Below, in pieces: positions 1 to 11,559 of a stretch of 64,000 nt of DNA. The first letter of the stretch is position 1; every line of letters begins with the position of its first letter. The notes under the pieces were generated by a model. It searched no databases and was not told the DNA's origin. It was given only the letters and a program-made list of their open reading frames with translations. Made by a program: the position numbers and the translations under genes. This DNA is from Panopea generosa. Its lineage: Eukaryota > Mollusca > Bivalvia > Adapedonta > Hiatellidae. Where the stretch lies: contig CM055896.1 of NCBI GenBank assembly GCA_029582155.1, positions 26,069,184-26,133,183 on the forward strand, written 5' to 3'.

Positions 1-791
1 ACGTCAAGGAACTAGAGAGAAAAGGAATCGCAAATGGCCCAGTATCCCAAAACTATGTTATACCACTTTACTCATAACTTTTTGTGCGGATCACCTGTCT
101 ACTAAAAATCATTGAAAATTTCAGGAAAGTAACGAGCGATACTCGCCGATACTTACATAACATATCGACATTCTCCGGACTTTTGTCGACGGCACTCTTT
201 AAGGAATTAGAGAGATCAAGGAATTATATATTATATATAATTACTTATTTGAAATAAATAAAACATTTTATATGAATATGTAGAATAATACTATGATAAA
301 AATGTATAATTATTGGATAAGATTTACATTACGACAAATTCATATGAATTGAAAATACATTTGAACAAATTTGTTTATTAATTTATACTTATGGAAGGAC
401 ACTGTCTATTGATCTCTGCTAACTAACTGATACTTACCTACAATATGATGTAATGTTACATACTAGTACATTCCTACGGTCATAAAACCTGGGGTGATCG
501 ATGCTATGTTTATCTAAACTGCCACTGTCAGCTGTATGCATATTGTACACAAAAATAGCATTGCCACATGGCGTGTAAGGAGGGGATTAGTACACGTTGG
601 ACACTGATTGTCCTGTTCTAATCTTGTTGATGCGTTTATAATTGCTCAGATCTGTTCCGTGATGTACACTGCTAACCACTGATGTCATCAGCTGGGGGAG
701 TGGGGGGGGGGGGGGGCACCCTCATCACATGTTTCGCTCCTTTAATCCCAGAACAAGCTTGGGGTGGTAGAGCGATAGTGTTGGCCAAACA
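1..791. other. Non-coding, no gene seen
   Basis: AT-rich sequence without a convincing coding frame. The only distinctive item is a run of 15 G at 702-716. The short open frames here overlap the minus-strand retroelement remnant that follows and show no family signature. Confidence 0.6.
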
Positions 792-1630
792 CTACCGATC
801 AGTGGTAGGCTTCCAGCTACTTGCATCTCTTCTCAGCCATAGGCAGCTGGAGCTCTTTTCTGCAGCTTTGGAGATTCTTCCAACTGCCAGCTTCTTCTGA
901 AGTCCTGACATTTCGATGTCTTGGAGTAATTGCCACAGGGATCGAGCTGGGAATCCGCGTGTCCCGACTTCTATGGGATAGCTCCACACTTTCCAACCAT
1001 CTTCTCTGCACTGCTGGACAAGATTGTCATACTTGGTCCTCTTTCTCTCATTTGCCTGGTTGCATTTTTCCTCCCAAGGCACCGTCAGTTCTACAGTCAT
1101 CAGTTTCTTGCAATTTGTTGAGAGCAGAACAATATCTGGCCGTAGTGTTGTATGTACAATGCTTGGAAACTGCAGCTTCCTGTCAAGGTCCACCCTCATT
1201 TCCCAGTCATTGGCACCATCCAATATGCTAGCTTCTGTTTTGAATGTGTTGCTTTCTTGTCTTGACCTTGCTTGACAAATGTGATGTGTCTGCTGGCTTA
1301 CCGTGCCCAGGGCAATTTCCTCTCCCTCTCAAGAACGTTTGCCGTTTCTCGGAGAACTTGGTCGTGTCTCCAGCGATATCTTCCTTGTGTAAGGGCTTGC
1401 TGGCAGGATGACAAGATATGTTCCAGCTTACCTCTTCTCCTACAAAGTGAGCATGAGGACTCTGTAGTTAGTGCCCAGTAGTGTAGATTGCTTGGTGTGG
1501 GTAATACATCATAGACAGCACGAATCAGACATTTTAGTTGGAAATGCTGGTATTTCAAGATGTCTGCCCACGATAACTTTTTCTTTGTTGTCTGCCACTT
1601 TGTCCAATTCCCTTGGCTTCCCATCTGCAC
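792..1630 (-). mobile_element. Decayed 3' end of an R2-like (restriction-like endonuclease) non-LTR retrotransposon
   Basis: Two minus-strand frames continue one another with a frameshift between about 1298 and 1223. The upstream frame (1630-1298) carries a C-x2-C-x7-H-x4-C knuckle (Cys 60, Cys 63, His 71, Cys 76 of that frame). The downstream frame (1223-792) carries RPDIVL followed about 15 residues later by VELTVPWEE, the layout of a PD-(D/E)xK-type nuclease. A CCHC knuckle followed by a restriction-like endonuclease is how R2/NeSL/HERO-type elements end (established). The reverse-transcriptase part is absent, so this is a 5'-truncated, frameshifted relic. The exact clade cannot be set from this piece. 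Confidence 0.7.
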
Positions 1631-3467
1631 TGCTTTTACTCTCCTCGTTTGTTAATTATTGTAATTATCTACTAGTATTTAGTGTTGTTTTTTTATGTCT
1701 ATGTAATAAATATTTAATACATATTTTTAACAAGTTGGTCAATGTTTGTCCAGTTCTTTATTGTGTATACATTTGTATGTCTCTAGTTTGTCATACAATG
1801 TTGGTGATGATATAATATTGTATTGGAATTTATGCTTTTCTTAGTATTAGTTTTCTATTTCACTAGTTATCTTTTTTATTTCTGGTAATAAATGATATAA
1901 AAAATTTCCTCCACTGGGGAGAGCAGCATAATTTATGTGTTATAAAATAAAGAATATATTAAACATGAGCATGAGCAGCAAATAATACACATAAATATAT
2001 CAATATTAAATAGAGACACTTAACATTTCAATTGCAAAGCGCTACATTGCACTAACACTCGCAGATACACGCAAAAGCGTGATGAGGTACAAGCAGACAC
2101 GCATACAGACTAGAAAGCAAACACGAGCATATGCACACGCCTTCACAGACATATGAATATGAACAAATGCATGAACAGGTACATATATTTCACAGATTGA
2201 GTGTCAACTTAAAGCTATGTTTTATCACTATACAAAAGTAAAATAGTATAAAGAAAAAATATTAATAGTGAAAAAAACATACACACACACCACAAAAATC
2301 ATATATTATTTCTCGTACAATTTTTCATCGAGAAAAAAGCGAAAAAGAAAATAAAAATGTTTTAACCATGTCTGTAAATATTAAATAAAAGTTACATCAG
2401 TATGAGAATATTACCCATCGATATCGGTGTCGCGTGAAAATCCGATAATATTTTTACTAGGACGATTTTAGTTTAATCTTTATAAATCAATAACCGTTTA
2501 AGATATCAAATTTGAACTTATCATTAAATGTTGTTTAAAATGTCCTCTACAAGTTAGTTTGTTTTTCATAATTTTAAATTAATCAATTTTTGGTCCGTTT
2601 TAAGATTTAAGATAATCACCCAATTTCTTTTCATATCTAATTCCTTGGTGACGTGTAGCACGAAAAAGATGAAGTACGGTTCGGCGTCCTCTTTTCCATG
2701 CCCACATTTTTCACATGTTGAATATAATTTTGATTTGTCGACAACTAACAATACTAGACACGCACTAGACATACTGGTGCGGTGGAACGTTTCAGATGTT
2801 TAAATTTTGGCTTGCTTCTACGGAGGTCATCCTATGTATTAAGATAGGTTTTGGTTTCTGTTAGGTACTATATTAAAAATGAAACAAGTTAATACAAGCC
2901 AATATCGCACAGGGTGCCATCATAATCGGGTACATTCTGTATACAACGCTTTTTTTTATAATACGGTATAGTCTTGGTAATCTTGTATGATTTCTATTCT
3001 TAAAGGTCTGTTTGTCTCAGTTTATCAAATATTACTTCCTTGATTAAACTTACTTTTCATAAATAGGCCATTATACTGTCTCTAAACATTATAGCGATAT
3101 CAGTTGGCTATTGAACGTTCGTGAGAGGACGTTTATCTTCTAGAAAAGCAAGTATCGGAGATGATCAAGACTACGAAATATATGCGTACTATTCTATTTT
3201 AATACACATGTTATCATTGTTCTGCGAGTGTAAACATCTCTCATGTAAATAGATAAAGGTAAACTTGATATAACCTGTTTTTTTTTCTTTTAGTTTGATT
3301 TGTAGGTGCCGACGGTACTTTTGTTATTTATTTCATAACACAATTTAATATGCCATGACTGGTGAAAATTAATACCCTATCTTTATTGACTCGTCTTGCT
3401 ATTTTCCCGTCAAGTTGCTAATCTATCTAAAATATTAACGAAGGGTGATTTCTCACAAAGATACAAG
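1631..3467. other. Intergenic AT-rich DNA
   Basis: No gene is supported. It contains a short retroelement-like fragment described separately and a small CA-rich stretch near 2281-2290. The 1471-1815 plus frame is an antisense shadow of the R2-like relic continuing into AT-rich DNA. Confidence 0.5.
2566..2772 (-). mobile_element. Possible LINE ORF2 C-terminal fragment
   Basis: The minus-strand frame holds a CEKCGHGKEDAEPYF stretch. It resembles the Cys-rich segment with an E-D-(A/S)-x-H/P-(Y/F)-F pattern found near the C-terminus of many LINE ORF2 proteins. The usual His is Pro here and the downstream Cys is missing. Only about 40 residues resemble the family, so this is a tentative relic with no function implied. 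Confidence 0.3.
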
Positions 3468-3995
3468 TGACATGATAACTCACACAGACACCAGTGTACG
3501 GTTATGATACGGTTATCTACTGACATGGTAACTCACACAGATACCAGTGTACGGTCATGATACGGTTATTTACTGACATGGTAACTCACACAGAGACCAG
3601 TGTACGGTCAGAATACGGTTATTTACTGACGTGGTGACCCACACAGAGACCAGTGTACGGTCAGAATACGGTTATCTACTGACATGGTGACCCACACATA
3701 GACCAGTGTACGGTCATGATACGGTTATCTACTGACATGGTAACTCACACAGAGATCAGTGTACGGTCATGATACGGTTATCTACTGACATGGTAACTCA
3801 CACAGAGACCAGTGTACGGTCATGATACGGTTATCTGCTGACATGGGGTCTCACACAGAGACCAGTTTACGGTCATGATACGGTTATCTATTGACATGGT
3901 GACTCACACAGAGACCAGTGTACAGTCATGATACGGTTATTTACTGACATGGTGACTCACAAAGAGACACGATACACGATACTATTGTCTACTGA
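3468..3995. repeat. Minisatellite, 53-bp unit, about 10 copies
   Basis: Direct tandem repeats with a period of 53 bp. Each unit reads roughly TGACATGGTAACTCACACAG, then AGACCAGTGTACGGTCATGA, then TACGGTTATCTAC. Copies differ by a few substitutions (TTTAC/TCTAC, AACTC/GACCC/GACTC). The last copy breaks down after about 3965. Confidence 0.9.
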
Positions 3996-4392
3996 CCTAG
4001 TTATTCAGAGTAATGATGTGCGGTATGTTTAGTGGGAAATAAACTTACCGCTGCATCACATTATATAGAATCAATAGATAAAAACATCTCATTATCATTA
4101 AGGATCACTAAGAAATAATCGTATTTATTGTTAGCTGCTTATGTGTGCCTTCTTATTTTGATTTCGGCTAAGACTCGCGATACATAATAAATAAAAAAAA
4201 AATTGAATTATATAATGTTGTCATACAGGATCTCCTGGGGTACAATGAACATGCACGTTTGTTTATTGCATTCCGTGTTTTTTTTTCTATATTGGCCATG
4301 TGCATATATTGACCTGATGAATATACATTTGTGTTGATGTTGTAGTAATGATGTTTATGAATTACAAGTTCAGTTCTATAATTATTTGATCT

Positions 4393-4600
4393 GTTATACA
4401 GGGTTATACGAAGTAAGAATTGTTTCGTCTTAGAAAGCGTCAGAATGACGATGCGAAGGTCGTCAAACAGTATTTAAGTGTTGTCTTATTTAGAATGAGG
4501 ATTTCATTTCAAATTTACCACTCCTATTTAAATATCGATTTTATCACGTTTTGGTGGATTTCACATACTAATCATTCATTGATAATAATGAATTGCTTCA
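4393..4600 (+). repeat. Dispersed repeat A, copy 1
   Basis: About 200 bp strongly resembles 25157-25370 in the same orientation. Shared landmarks in order are AATTGTTTCRTCTTAGAAAG, GAATGACGATG, a GTC(G/A)TCAAACAGTATTTAAG block, and TTACCACT(C/T)C. It is unrelated to the gene that follows and marks an interspersed element of unknown class. Confidence 0.7.
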
Positions 4601-4724
4601 TATCCATTTTGATAATTGTTTTAATTTTTATGACATTTATAGCGTAGTATTCTGATATACTCCCTTTAAACTTGGATAAAGAAAGCGTTTTCTGTGATTT
4701 TTAACATAATCTCGAAAGAGTATC

Positions 4725-4727
<3 letters not shown>

Positions 4728-4774
<47 letters not shown>
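4728..4774. repeat. (TC)n microsatellite
   Basis: Uninterrupted TC dinucleotide run of about 23 units. Confidence 0.97.
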
Positions 4775-4776
<2 letters not shown>

Positions 4777-4913
4777 GTAAGTTAATTGCGTGTGTTAATT
4801 AAATGGCAACTTAACGCCTTACACTAGGCCTACCGTCTGTTTGCACTTCTGAGCGTATTCTAGATGGTATTAGGATTTCGACTCCCGGGGGAAGCACTTG
4901 ACCTGAAAATGGG

Positions 4914-4923
4914 TATATATAAG
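4914..4923 (+). promoter_or_regulatory. TATA-like element, tentative
   Basis: TATATATAAG lies about 560 bp upstream of the GALNT-like start codon on the same strand. In such AT-rich DNA strings like this arise by chance, so it is only a candidate core promoter. Confidence 0.2.
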
Positions 4924-5479
4924 TGTCCCGTGAACGTCAAAACATAGGCACAAACTTTAAAATTTCGTGGTCGAAACTCTACATTCAAACAAATTATATA
5001 GGGGGTCAAAACCCCTTCTTTTGATCTAAGTAAAACTTTGTCTAAACAATGGCATACGCTCTTGGATTTCGTTAAGAATAAAATACGTGTGTCTTATGTA
5101 CAAAATGTTGTTGTTTTTTGTATTTGAAGAAAATATATTGTATTGGAAAACATTGAATCAACTAAACGTTTCTATATTTTTATTAAGGGTCAAAAGTCTA
5201 CATTATGTGTCCAGAAAGGAGGGTCAAAGCTCTACATCGAATTATGAAAAAGAAATAGGGGTCAAAACGGCGGCACATATGTACTTATCAAGATATAGAG
5301 AGTGCCTCCTCGGGTTTTGACTATATAGTTTAGGCTTTCAGGTAACAACATGAGTCGTAATGCCCCTTATACATCTCTGAATTACAATCAACGTGATATT
5401 TAATTATATGTAGATATCGACAAAGATAAAACGCGCATATATGGTATAGATTTTTTTCACGTGTTATAACAACATCAAA

Positions 5480-6621
5480 ATGCGGAAGATCTTGAATGTT
5501 AGATGTGTCTTTAAGTGTCATTTAATGCTATACACAAGTATAGCTTTGTTTATTATGTACACGCTTAACTATGAACATTTAAACAAGCAAATACCCGCCG
5601 CCGAAATACCACTCGGGAATTTGGAAACCAATTCGGTGACATCGAGGAATGTTACCCAGGTGAGATATGTCAATCGTACACACGTTATATATAACCTTAC
5701 TGTGAAACAGCGACATGGACCAGGTGAGAATGGTTCTGGAGTTTCTTTTCCGGACGGTACCTTTGTAGCAGATGAACTGAATGAATTGAAAATAAAAAGA
5801 AGAGAACATGGATTTAACACATACATAAGTGACGTCATCAGTTTACATAGACAAATACCGGACATGCGACCAAGACAATGCAAGACGATTGGATATCCTG
5901 ATAACCTTCCGCCTGTCAGTGTTGTCATCATATTCAGAGATGAATGGCCGAGTATTTTATTAAGGACAGCCTACAGTGTACTTGAAACCACACCAGCACA
6001 TCTTATAAAAGAAATTATTTTAGTGGATGACGGATCAATACATAAAGATTTAAAATCAAAAGTTGAAATTCATGTTGCTGCAGTAGAGAAAATGAAGCTT
6101 GTACGCAATGAAGAGCCGCTTGGACTTATGTTGGCCAGACAGAAGGGCATTGAGGCAGCCACTGCCGAATATTTCGTTGTATTGGACGGACACATGGAAG
6201 TAGGTCGCGGATGGCTCGAGCCACTTATTTACAGACTGGTGCAAGAGCCTAGGTCTCTACTTAGTTCTCACATTGGAGCTATTCTACAGGATAACCTTAA
6301 GATCAATATAGATGACCCACGTAATGAGTTTGTATTCGATACACAGTTTCCATTCTTCGATCATATTACTTTAGACCAAATATGGGCGTGGTATAGCAAC
6401 CGATATCGCCGTGAAAGAAATCACAGTGTTGCGCCAATTCCTTATGGAACAATCCAGGGCATGATGACGGTGATGCGGAAAGATTTCTTTATGCAGCTAG
6501 GTGGTTTTGATCCTGGTATGCAGATATGGGGATCAGAGCAGATAGAGTTATCTGTGAAGGTGTGGCTGTGTGGCGGTAGGGTGGAGATGGTCCCTTGCTC
6601 AAAAGTTGCTCACATGTACAG
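5480..6621 (+). CDS. GALNT: GALNT-like glycosyltransferase, exon 1 (TM anchor and catalytic domain)
   Basis: Encodes residues 1-380 plus two bases of codon 381 of a polypeptide N-acetylgalactosaminyltransferase, the Golgi type II membrane enzyme that moves GalNAc from UDP-GalNAc to Ser/Thr to start mucin-type O-glycans. Seen: a short cytosolic N-terminus, a hydrophobic anchor at about 13-29, a stem with several N-x-S/T sequons, then a GT-A fold with RPRQC (about 130-134), VSVVIIF (146-152), EIILVDDGS (178-186), the metal-binding D-x-H as LDGH (Asp 236, His 238), GWLEPL (244-249), the Gal/GalNAc-T segment WGSEQIE (350-356) and VAHMYR (376-381). ATG at 5480 fits the anchor and has A at -3. The donor is TACAG/GTAAG at 6621/6622, phase 2. 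Oddities: WGGENxE of typical members is WGSEQxE, the Cys usual after D-x-H is Met, and FHNE is FRDE. Activity is therefore uncertain; family assignment is firm. Confidence 0.93.
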
Positions 6622-9600
6622 GTAAGAACATAAGTATGCTTTGTTTTTGTGAAAATCAAACGGTAATACTAATGTCTGTACATTAGTAGAAAATCAATTT
6701 GCTTGAACTTATTTATTAAACTATTATTTAGCTTAACGTCATTTAAAGGCAATTAGTGATTGTTTTTTAAATTTTCATTCAACATTTGCATTCAACATAA
6801 GAACGAGTTTTACCATTGCCATTTCATTAGGCTTAGATTATATAAATATGGAAAAAAACATTTTTTAAAAAACGAGCGGGTTTCAATGCAACCGAACATT
6901 ACATGCCTCACAAAACCATAACACATATTTCCGAACCAGAACACCGACCGTGTACAAAATCAATTTGCTTTCGAAAATTAAGTGCATGTAGTGTTCAAGA
7001 CCTTCTCGGGCATATTCAATAAGCAATCTGGGGTCAATTTAAGATACAATCATTGGGACAATTGGTAAGAAAATCACTTGCCGAAAATTGACAAAATTCG
7101 CTACGGCCGTTTCGTTTCCAGAAGTGATTACAGACAAACAAAGCATCGTATCTGATAAGAACCCGCATGCGAGAACAGGGTATTCATTAATATATCGTAC
7201 AGCATTTCCCGAATTTTCATTTTCATTCTTAAACACAAGAAAAATACCGAAACATTGAAGATGACTCTCCTTTCTTGTAAATATTTCTTGTAACCTGACC
7301 ATCATTGTCAACGCTACCGAACATTTTATTACATCTCATTTATGTAATGGTTTGGATGTTTACCAGGCGTGATGTAATGCCGCGATGTAATTTGCAAATG
7401 AGCCAAGCTACAAATACTGATTTGATCCGACATATCAGTTCTATATTCTTGATCATCATAGAAAGAGTCAAAATGATAGTTTGATAGTTTTATTCAACAA
7501 ATTCCAAAATACATTATAACCCATGACGTGATATCAATGAACTTGAGATAAACAAACTTACACCACAGATATTATTATGATTTTTCAGTTGTAAAACTAA
7601 CCAAATCATTTATAGTATCAATATTGTTATAACGCTAATCTTAAAGTAACAAAATAACTCGGAAAACTATCATCTAAAATTGTACAGAAGGTTGTCTCAT
7701 AAAGGGCACAGCCACAACAACAGCCACAACAACAGCCATGTTAATAACACAACAACAACAACAACAACAACAACAACAGTAACAACAACAGCAACAAAAA
7801 CAACCACCACAATAACAGCTACACAGCCACAAAAACAGCCATAACAACTGCCATTATAACAGCCATACAGTCACAACAACAACCACAACAACAGCCATAA
7901 CAACAGCCACACAGTCGCAACAGCAGCCAACACAGCAGCCACAATAAAAGCCATAACAACAGCCACAATAACAGCCATAACAACAGCTGCCGCAACAACA
8001 GCCATAACAACAGCCACAATAACAACTATAACAACAGCGACAATAACAGCCGTAACAACAGTCACAATAACAGCCACACAGTCACAACAACATTCATAAC
8101 AGCCACAACAAGTGCCACAACAACAGCTATAACAACAGCCATAACAACAGCCATAAAGTCAAAACAACAACCACGAGAACAGCCATAACAACAGCCATTA
8201 CAACAGCCACAACAACAGCCACACAGTCACAACAACAGCCACAACAACAGCCATAACAACAGCCACAACAATAGCCACACAGTCACAACAGCAACCATAA
8301 CAACAGCCACAATAACAACTATAACAACAGCCATAATAACAGCCACAATAACAGCCGCACAGTCACAACAACATTCATAACAGTCACAACAAGTGCCACA
8401 GCAACAGCCATAACAACTGCCATAACAACAGCCATACAGTCAAAACAACAACCACAAGAACAGCCATAATAACAGCCATAACAACAGCCACAACAACAGC
8501 CACACAGTCACAACAACAGCCACAACAACAGCCATAACAACTGCCATAACAACAGCCATACAGTCAAAACAACAACCGCGAGAACAGCCATAACAACAGC
8601 CATAACAACAGCCACAACAACAGCCACACAGTCACAACAGTAGCCATAACAACAGCCACAATAACAGCCATAACAACAGACACACAGTCACAACAGTAGC
8701 CATAACAACAGCCATAACAACAGCCACAACAACAGTCACAATAACAGCCATAATAAAGTCAAAACAACTGCCACAACAACATCCACAATAACAGCCATAA
8801 CAACAGCCACAATAACAGCCATTACAACAGTCACACAGTCACAACAACAGCTATAACAACAGCCGAATTAACAGCCACAACAACAACCATAACAACAGTC
8901 ACAATAACAGCCACAATAAAGCCAAAACAACTGCCACAACAACATTCACAATAACAACCATAACAATAGCCACAATAACAGCCATAACAACAGTCACACA
9001 GTCACAACAACAGCTATAACAACAGCCACATCAACAGCCACACAGTCACAACAGTAACCATAACAACAGCCACAATAACAGCCATAACAACAGACACACA
9101 GTCACAACAGTAGCCATAACAACAGCCATCACAACAGCCATAACAACAGTCACAATAACAGCCACAATAAAGCCAAAACAACAGCCACAACAACATCCAC
9201 AATAACAGCCATAACAATAGCCACAATAACAGTCATAACAACAGTCACACAGTCACAACAACAGCTATAACAACAGCCACATCAACAGCCTCAACAACAA
9301 CCATAACAACAGTCCAAATAACAGCCACAATAAAACCAAAACAGCTGCCACAACAACATCTACAATAACAGCCATAACAATAGCCACAATAACAGCCATA
9401 ACAACAGTCACACAGTCACAACAACAGCCATAACAACAGCCACATCAACAGCCTCAACAACAACCATAACAACAGTAAATAAAATAATACACACTGATAT
9501 TTCCAAAAACTTTCAAGCTATACGCAAATAAAAAGATAAAGGGAACTAAGTAACATCCGAAGGGCGCATTTCCCCCAAAAAGTATGAAAACAATTTATAA

Positions 9601-9849
9601 AGGAATAATTTTTAAAAAATCAGTACAATACATAATAAATCATGTACAACAGTTATATATAAAGTTATAACAGGGATTGTCGCCGGGTGTGGTTGTTGCC
9701 GAGTGGGGTTGTCGCCGGGTGGAATTCTTATCTTATTAATTTGTAATTTGTTATTTTTATTTGTTTGTATTTCATTTCCACTAACTAATCCATATTATTA
9801 CGATTAAAATTTTCATGAAACATTATCGTAATTCAGATTCTTATTACAG
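6622..9849 (+). other. Intron of the GALNT-like gene
   Basis: Begins GTAAGAAC and ends TTCTTATTACAG. With these borders the AG of exon 1 plus the A at 9850 restores Arg 381 and the frame continues as VTPWGRRR, which aligns with the position after the family's GHVFR-type segment. Contents: unique AT-rich DNA to about 7705, a long CAACAGCC-type array, then at about 9671-9722 a short GC-rich triplicate around TTGTCGCCGGGTG. Confidence 0.85.
7706..9476. repeat. ACAACAGCCATA-type tandem array in the GALNT-like intron
   Basis: About 1.8 kb of imperfect 12-bp units (AACAACAGCCAT/C with TAACAGCCA variants). It opens with a purer CAA run near 7749-7790, and longer composite blocks containing CACACAGTCACAACAACAG recur at irregular intervals of roughly 100-250 bp. 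Because 12 is divisible by 3, open frames rich in Leu-Leu-Trp appear on the minus strand; these follow from the period and are not genes. Confidence 0.92.
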
Positions 9850-10489
9850 AGTCACACCCTGGGGGCGTAGACGATCTAATACAGACTTCCATGCATTAAA
9901 CAAGCTACGCGTGTTTGAGGTGTGGATGGACGGTCAGTATAAAGACACTTTAAAAGATTACATGAAAAACAAAAAAGTAGACACAGGAGACCTAGCTCCA
10001 CGACATCAACTACGTAGTAAAAACAAGTGTAAACCTTATCAGTATTTCGTGGATAAAATGAAAAACATGTCTGATGTATTTATTCCAGAAAAGTTACAAG
10101 CAAGAGGACAGATTCTAAACAATATGACAATGAAATGTTTAGCTTATTTTAATCTGGAAGATTACGACAAAGGATTAAGTATGCAAAAATGTAATATAAA
10201 CTCATATGGAAATCAGTTTTTTATCTTAACGCAAAAGTCCCAAATTCGGTCAACTGCAGGTACATTGGTTTACGTTCAGTTCATGGGTCGCAATTCAACT
10301 AAGGTGACAGCAAAGCACACCACGAATAATTGGTTCAATGGTGCATCTACTTGGAGATATACGATTGCAGGAACACTTGTGAACATTGTAACAGGAAGAT
10401 GCCTCACGTTAGCAAATACCAATAGAGTGAGTTTGGAAGAATGTGGTAGTGGACAAGATCAGATATGGCAATGGAACAGAATTATTTAA
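9850..10489 (+). CDS. GALNT: GALNT-like glycosyltransferase, exon 2 (end of catalytic domain and lectin domain)
   Basis: Completes the protein: 1142 + 640 nt give 593 codons plus TAA at 10487-10489, within the usual 550-650 residue range. The exon supplies the last catalytic-domain segment (EVWMD, 404-408; CKPYQYFVDKM, 441-451), a short linker, and a C-terminal ricin-B-type lectin domain from about 463 to 593. The lectin part keeps Cys-Leu landmarks (KCLAYF near 476-481, RCLTLA near 564-569) and ends in a Q-x-W-like QIWQWNR. In this family the lectin domain binds existing GalNAc and tunes substrate choice (established). An upstream in-frame ATG at 9815 lies in the intron: a start there would drop the catalytic core, and the phase fits only a join at 9850. 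Confidence 0.92.
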
Positions 10490-11559
10490 ATTTATGTATT
10501 GCAATATGTAAACTATGCTTATAGAGTTGACGCACCAGTTCGGATTGGCGCACCCGACCAGTTTGGCTTTGTTCACCATTTTAGTTATGTTTATATAATT
10601 AGTATATCACATGACTGTGTTTCTAGGACTGACACACTGTTAAGGAGAAAAATGTTATAAATTAAATGTAGTTTGCGATGATAGCTTGTAAACGAGTGAA
10701 CATCGTGATCCCGAACTGTTTATTTGAAGGAAAGGTATATGTCGCAGTGTACAGTTTCATAGTTGCTATACAACCAACTTGATGCAGATAATGAATTATA
10801 TGAAGAATACATACGTACTTCAATGGCCTAAAAACGTTATAATAGTGTCGCTTTTACAAATTACAAATATATATTGTACATAAATACAAGGACTGATGTA
10901 GACGTCCTTGAATGATAGGATATATTTTAATCCGGTCAAATGTTTCTTTTTGTGTTTTTAGTGATAGAATAGCAGGTATTGGGCTCACATTAAGTAACCA
11001 TACTAGGCTATTCTTTATATGTGTTTATATGCCTTCCTAAAATTATTCTACATTCGACTATATGAAGCTATTGAGTTCTATACAGACAATTCTTGATACA
11101 TAGACCTTCTCTGGACAACGAACTGTATTGCTGGCAGTCGACATGAATACAGAGGTAATAAAAATGCATCATTTAGAGATATGCGATTGTCAAGATTTTT
11201 AGATAACAACTCGCTTACTTCCATATGAATAAGATATATATATATAAAACAGGATCAAACTACACATACGAAACTGCTGAACAATGCTTGACCATATTAG
11301 TGTACACAACTATAACATAGATATTATTACATAAACGAAGATACTTGATGATGATGCATTCAATGTATCGGATCACTCCCCCATATATATAAGCGTCAAC
11401 GTTCAACTTAATGCAATACCAGAAAACCCAAATCAGAAAAATACGTGACATAATATTAGTGAAGATATAACTATACTGTACCGATCCAAGCTACCTTCAG
11501 CATTCCGCTAGAAAGTTATGGATAGATGAGGGTACACCACGTGGTAGAAATTTCGAAAC
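10490..11559. other. 3' flank of the GALNT-like gene
   Basis: Presumed 3' untranslated region and intergenic DNA. No coding frame has a recognisable family. The 11260-11451 minus frame is short and featureless. Confidence 0.5.
11157..11162 (+). terminator. Candidate polyadenylation signal (AATAAA)
   Basis: Canonical hexamer about 670 bp after the GALNT-like stop codon on the coding strand. The sequence is AT-rich, so a chance match is possible, and no clear GT-rich downstream element was identified. Confidence 0.3.

Larger units (their letters stand above)
3996..5479. other. 5' flank of the GALNT-like gene
   Basis: Holds a dispersed repeat copy, a TC microsatellite and one TATA-like string (separate entries). 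Beyond these there is no recognisable coding sequence. The 5087-5320 plus frame (77 residues) has no family signature. The promoter and any 5' untranslated exon of the downstream gene probably lie here. Confidence 0.45.

Noticed and set aside
682-1231. Plus-strand frames at 682-900, 821-1231 and 1024-1275
   Set aside because: Antisense shadows of the minus-strand R2-like relic, without motifs of their own.
7706-9476. Leu/Trp-rich minus-strand frames around 7819-8077 and 9014-9226
   Set aside because: They are translations of the 12-bp intronic repeat.
9815-9849. Start of GALNT exon 2 at ATG 9815 or an acceptor at AATTCAG (9836)
   Set aside because: Joining exon 1 at 9837 gives the wrong phase and reaches a stop within a dozen codons; the acceptor TTATTACAG at 9849 restores the frame and family alignment.
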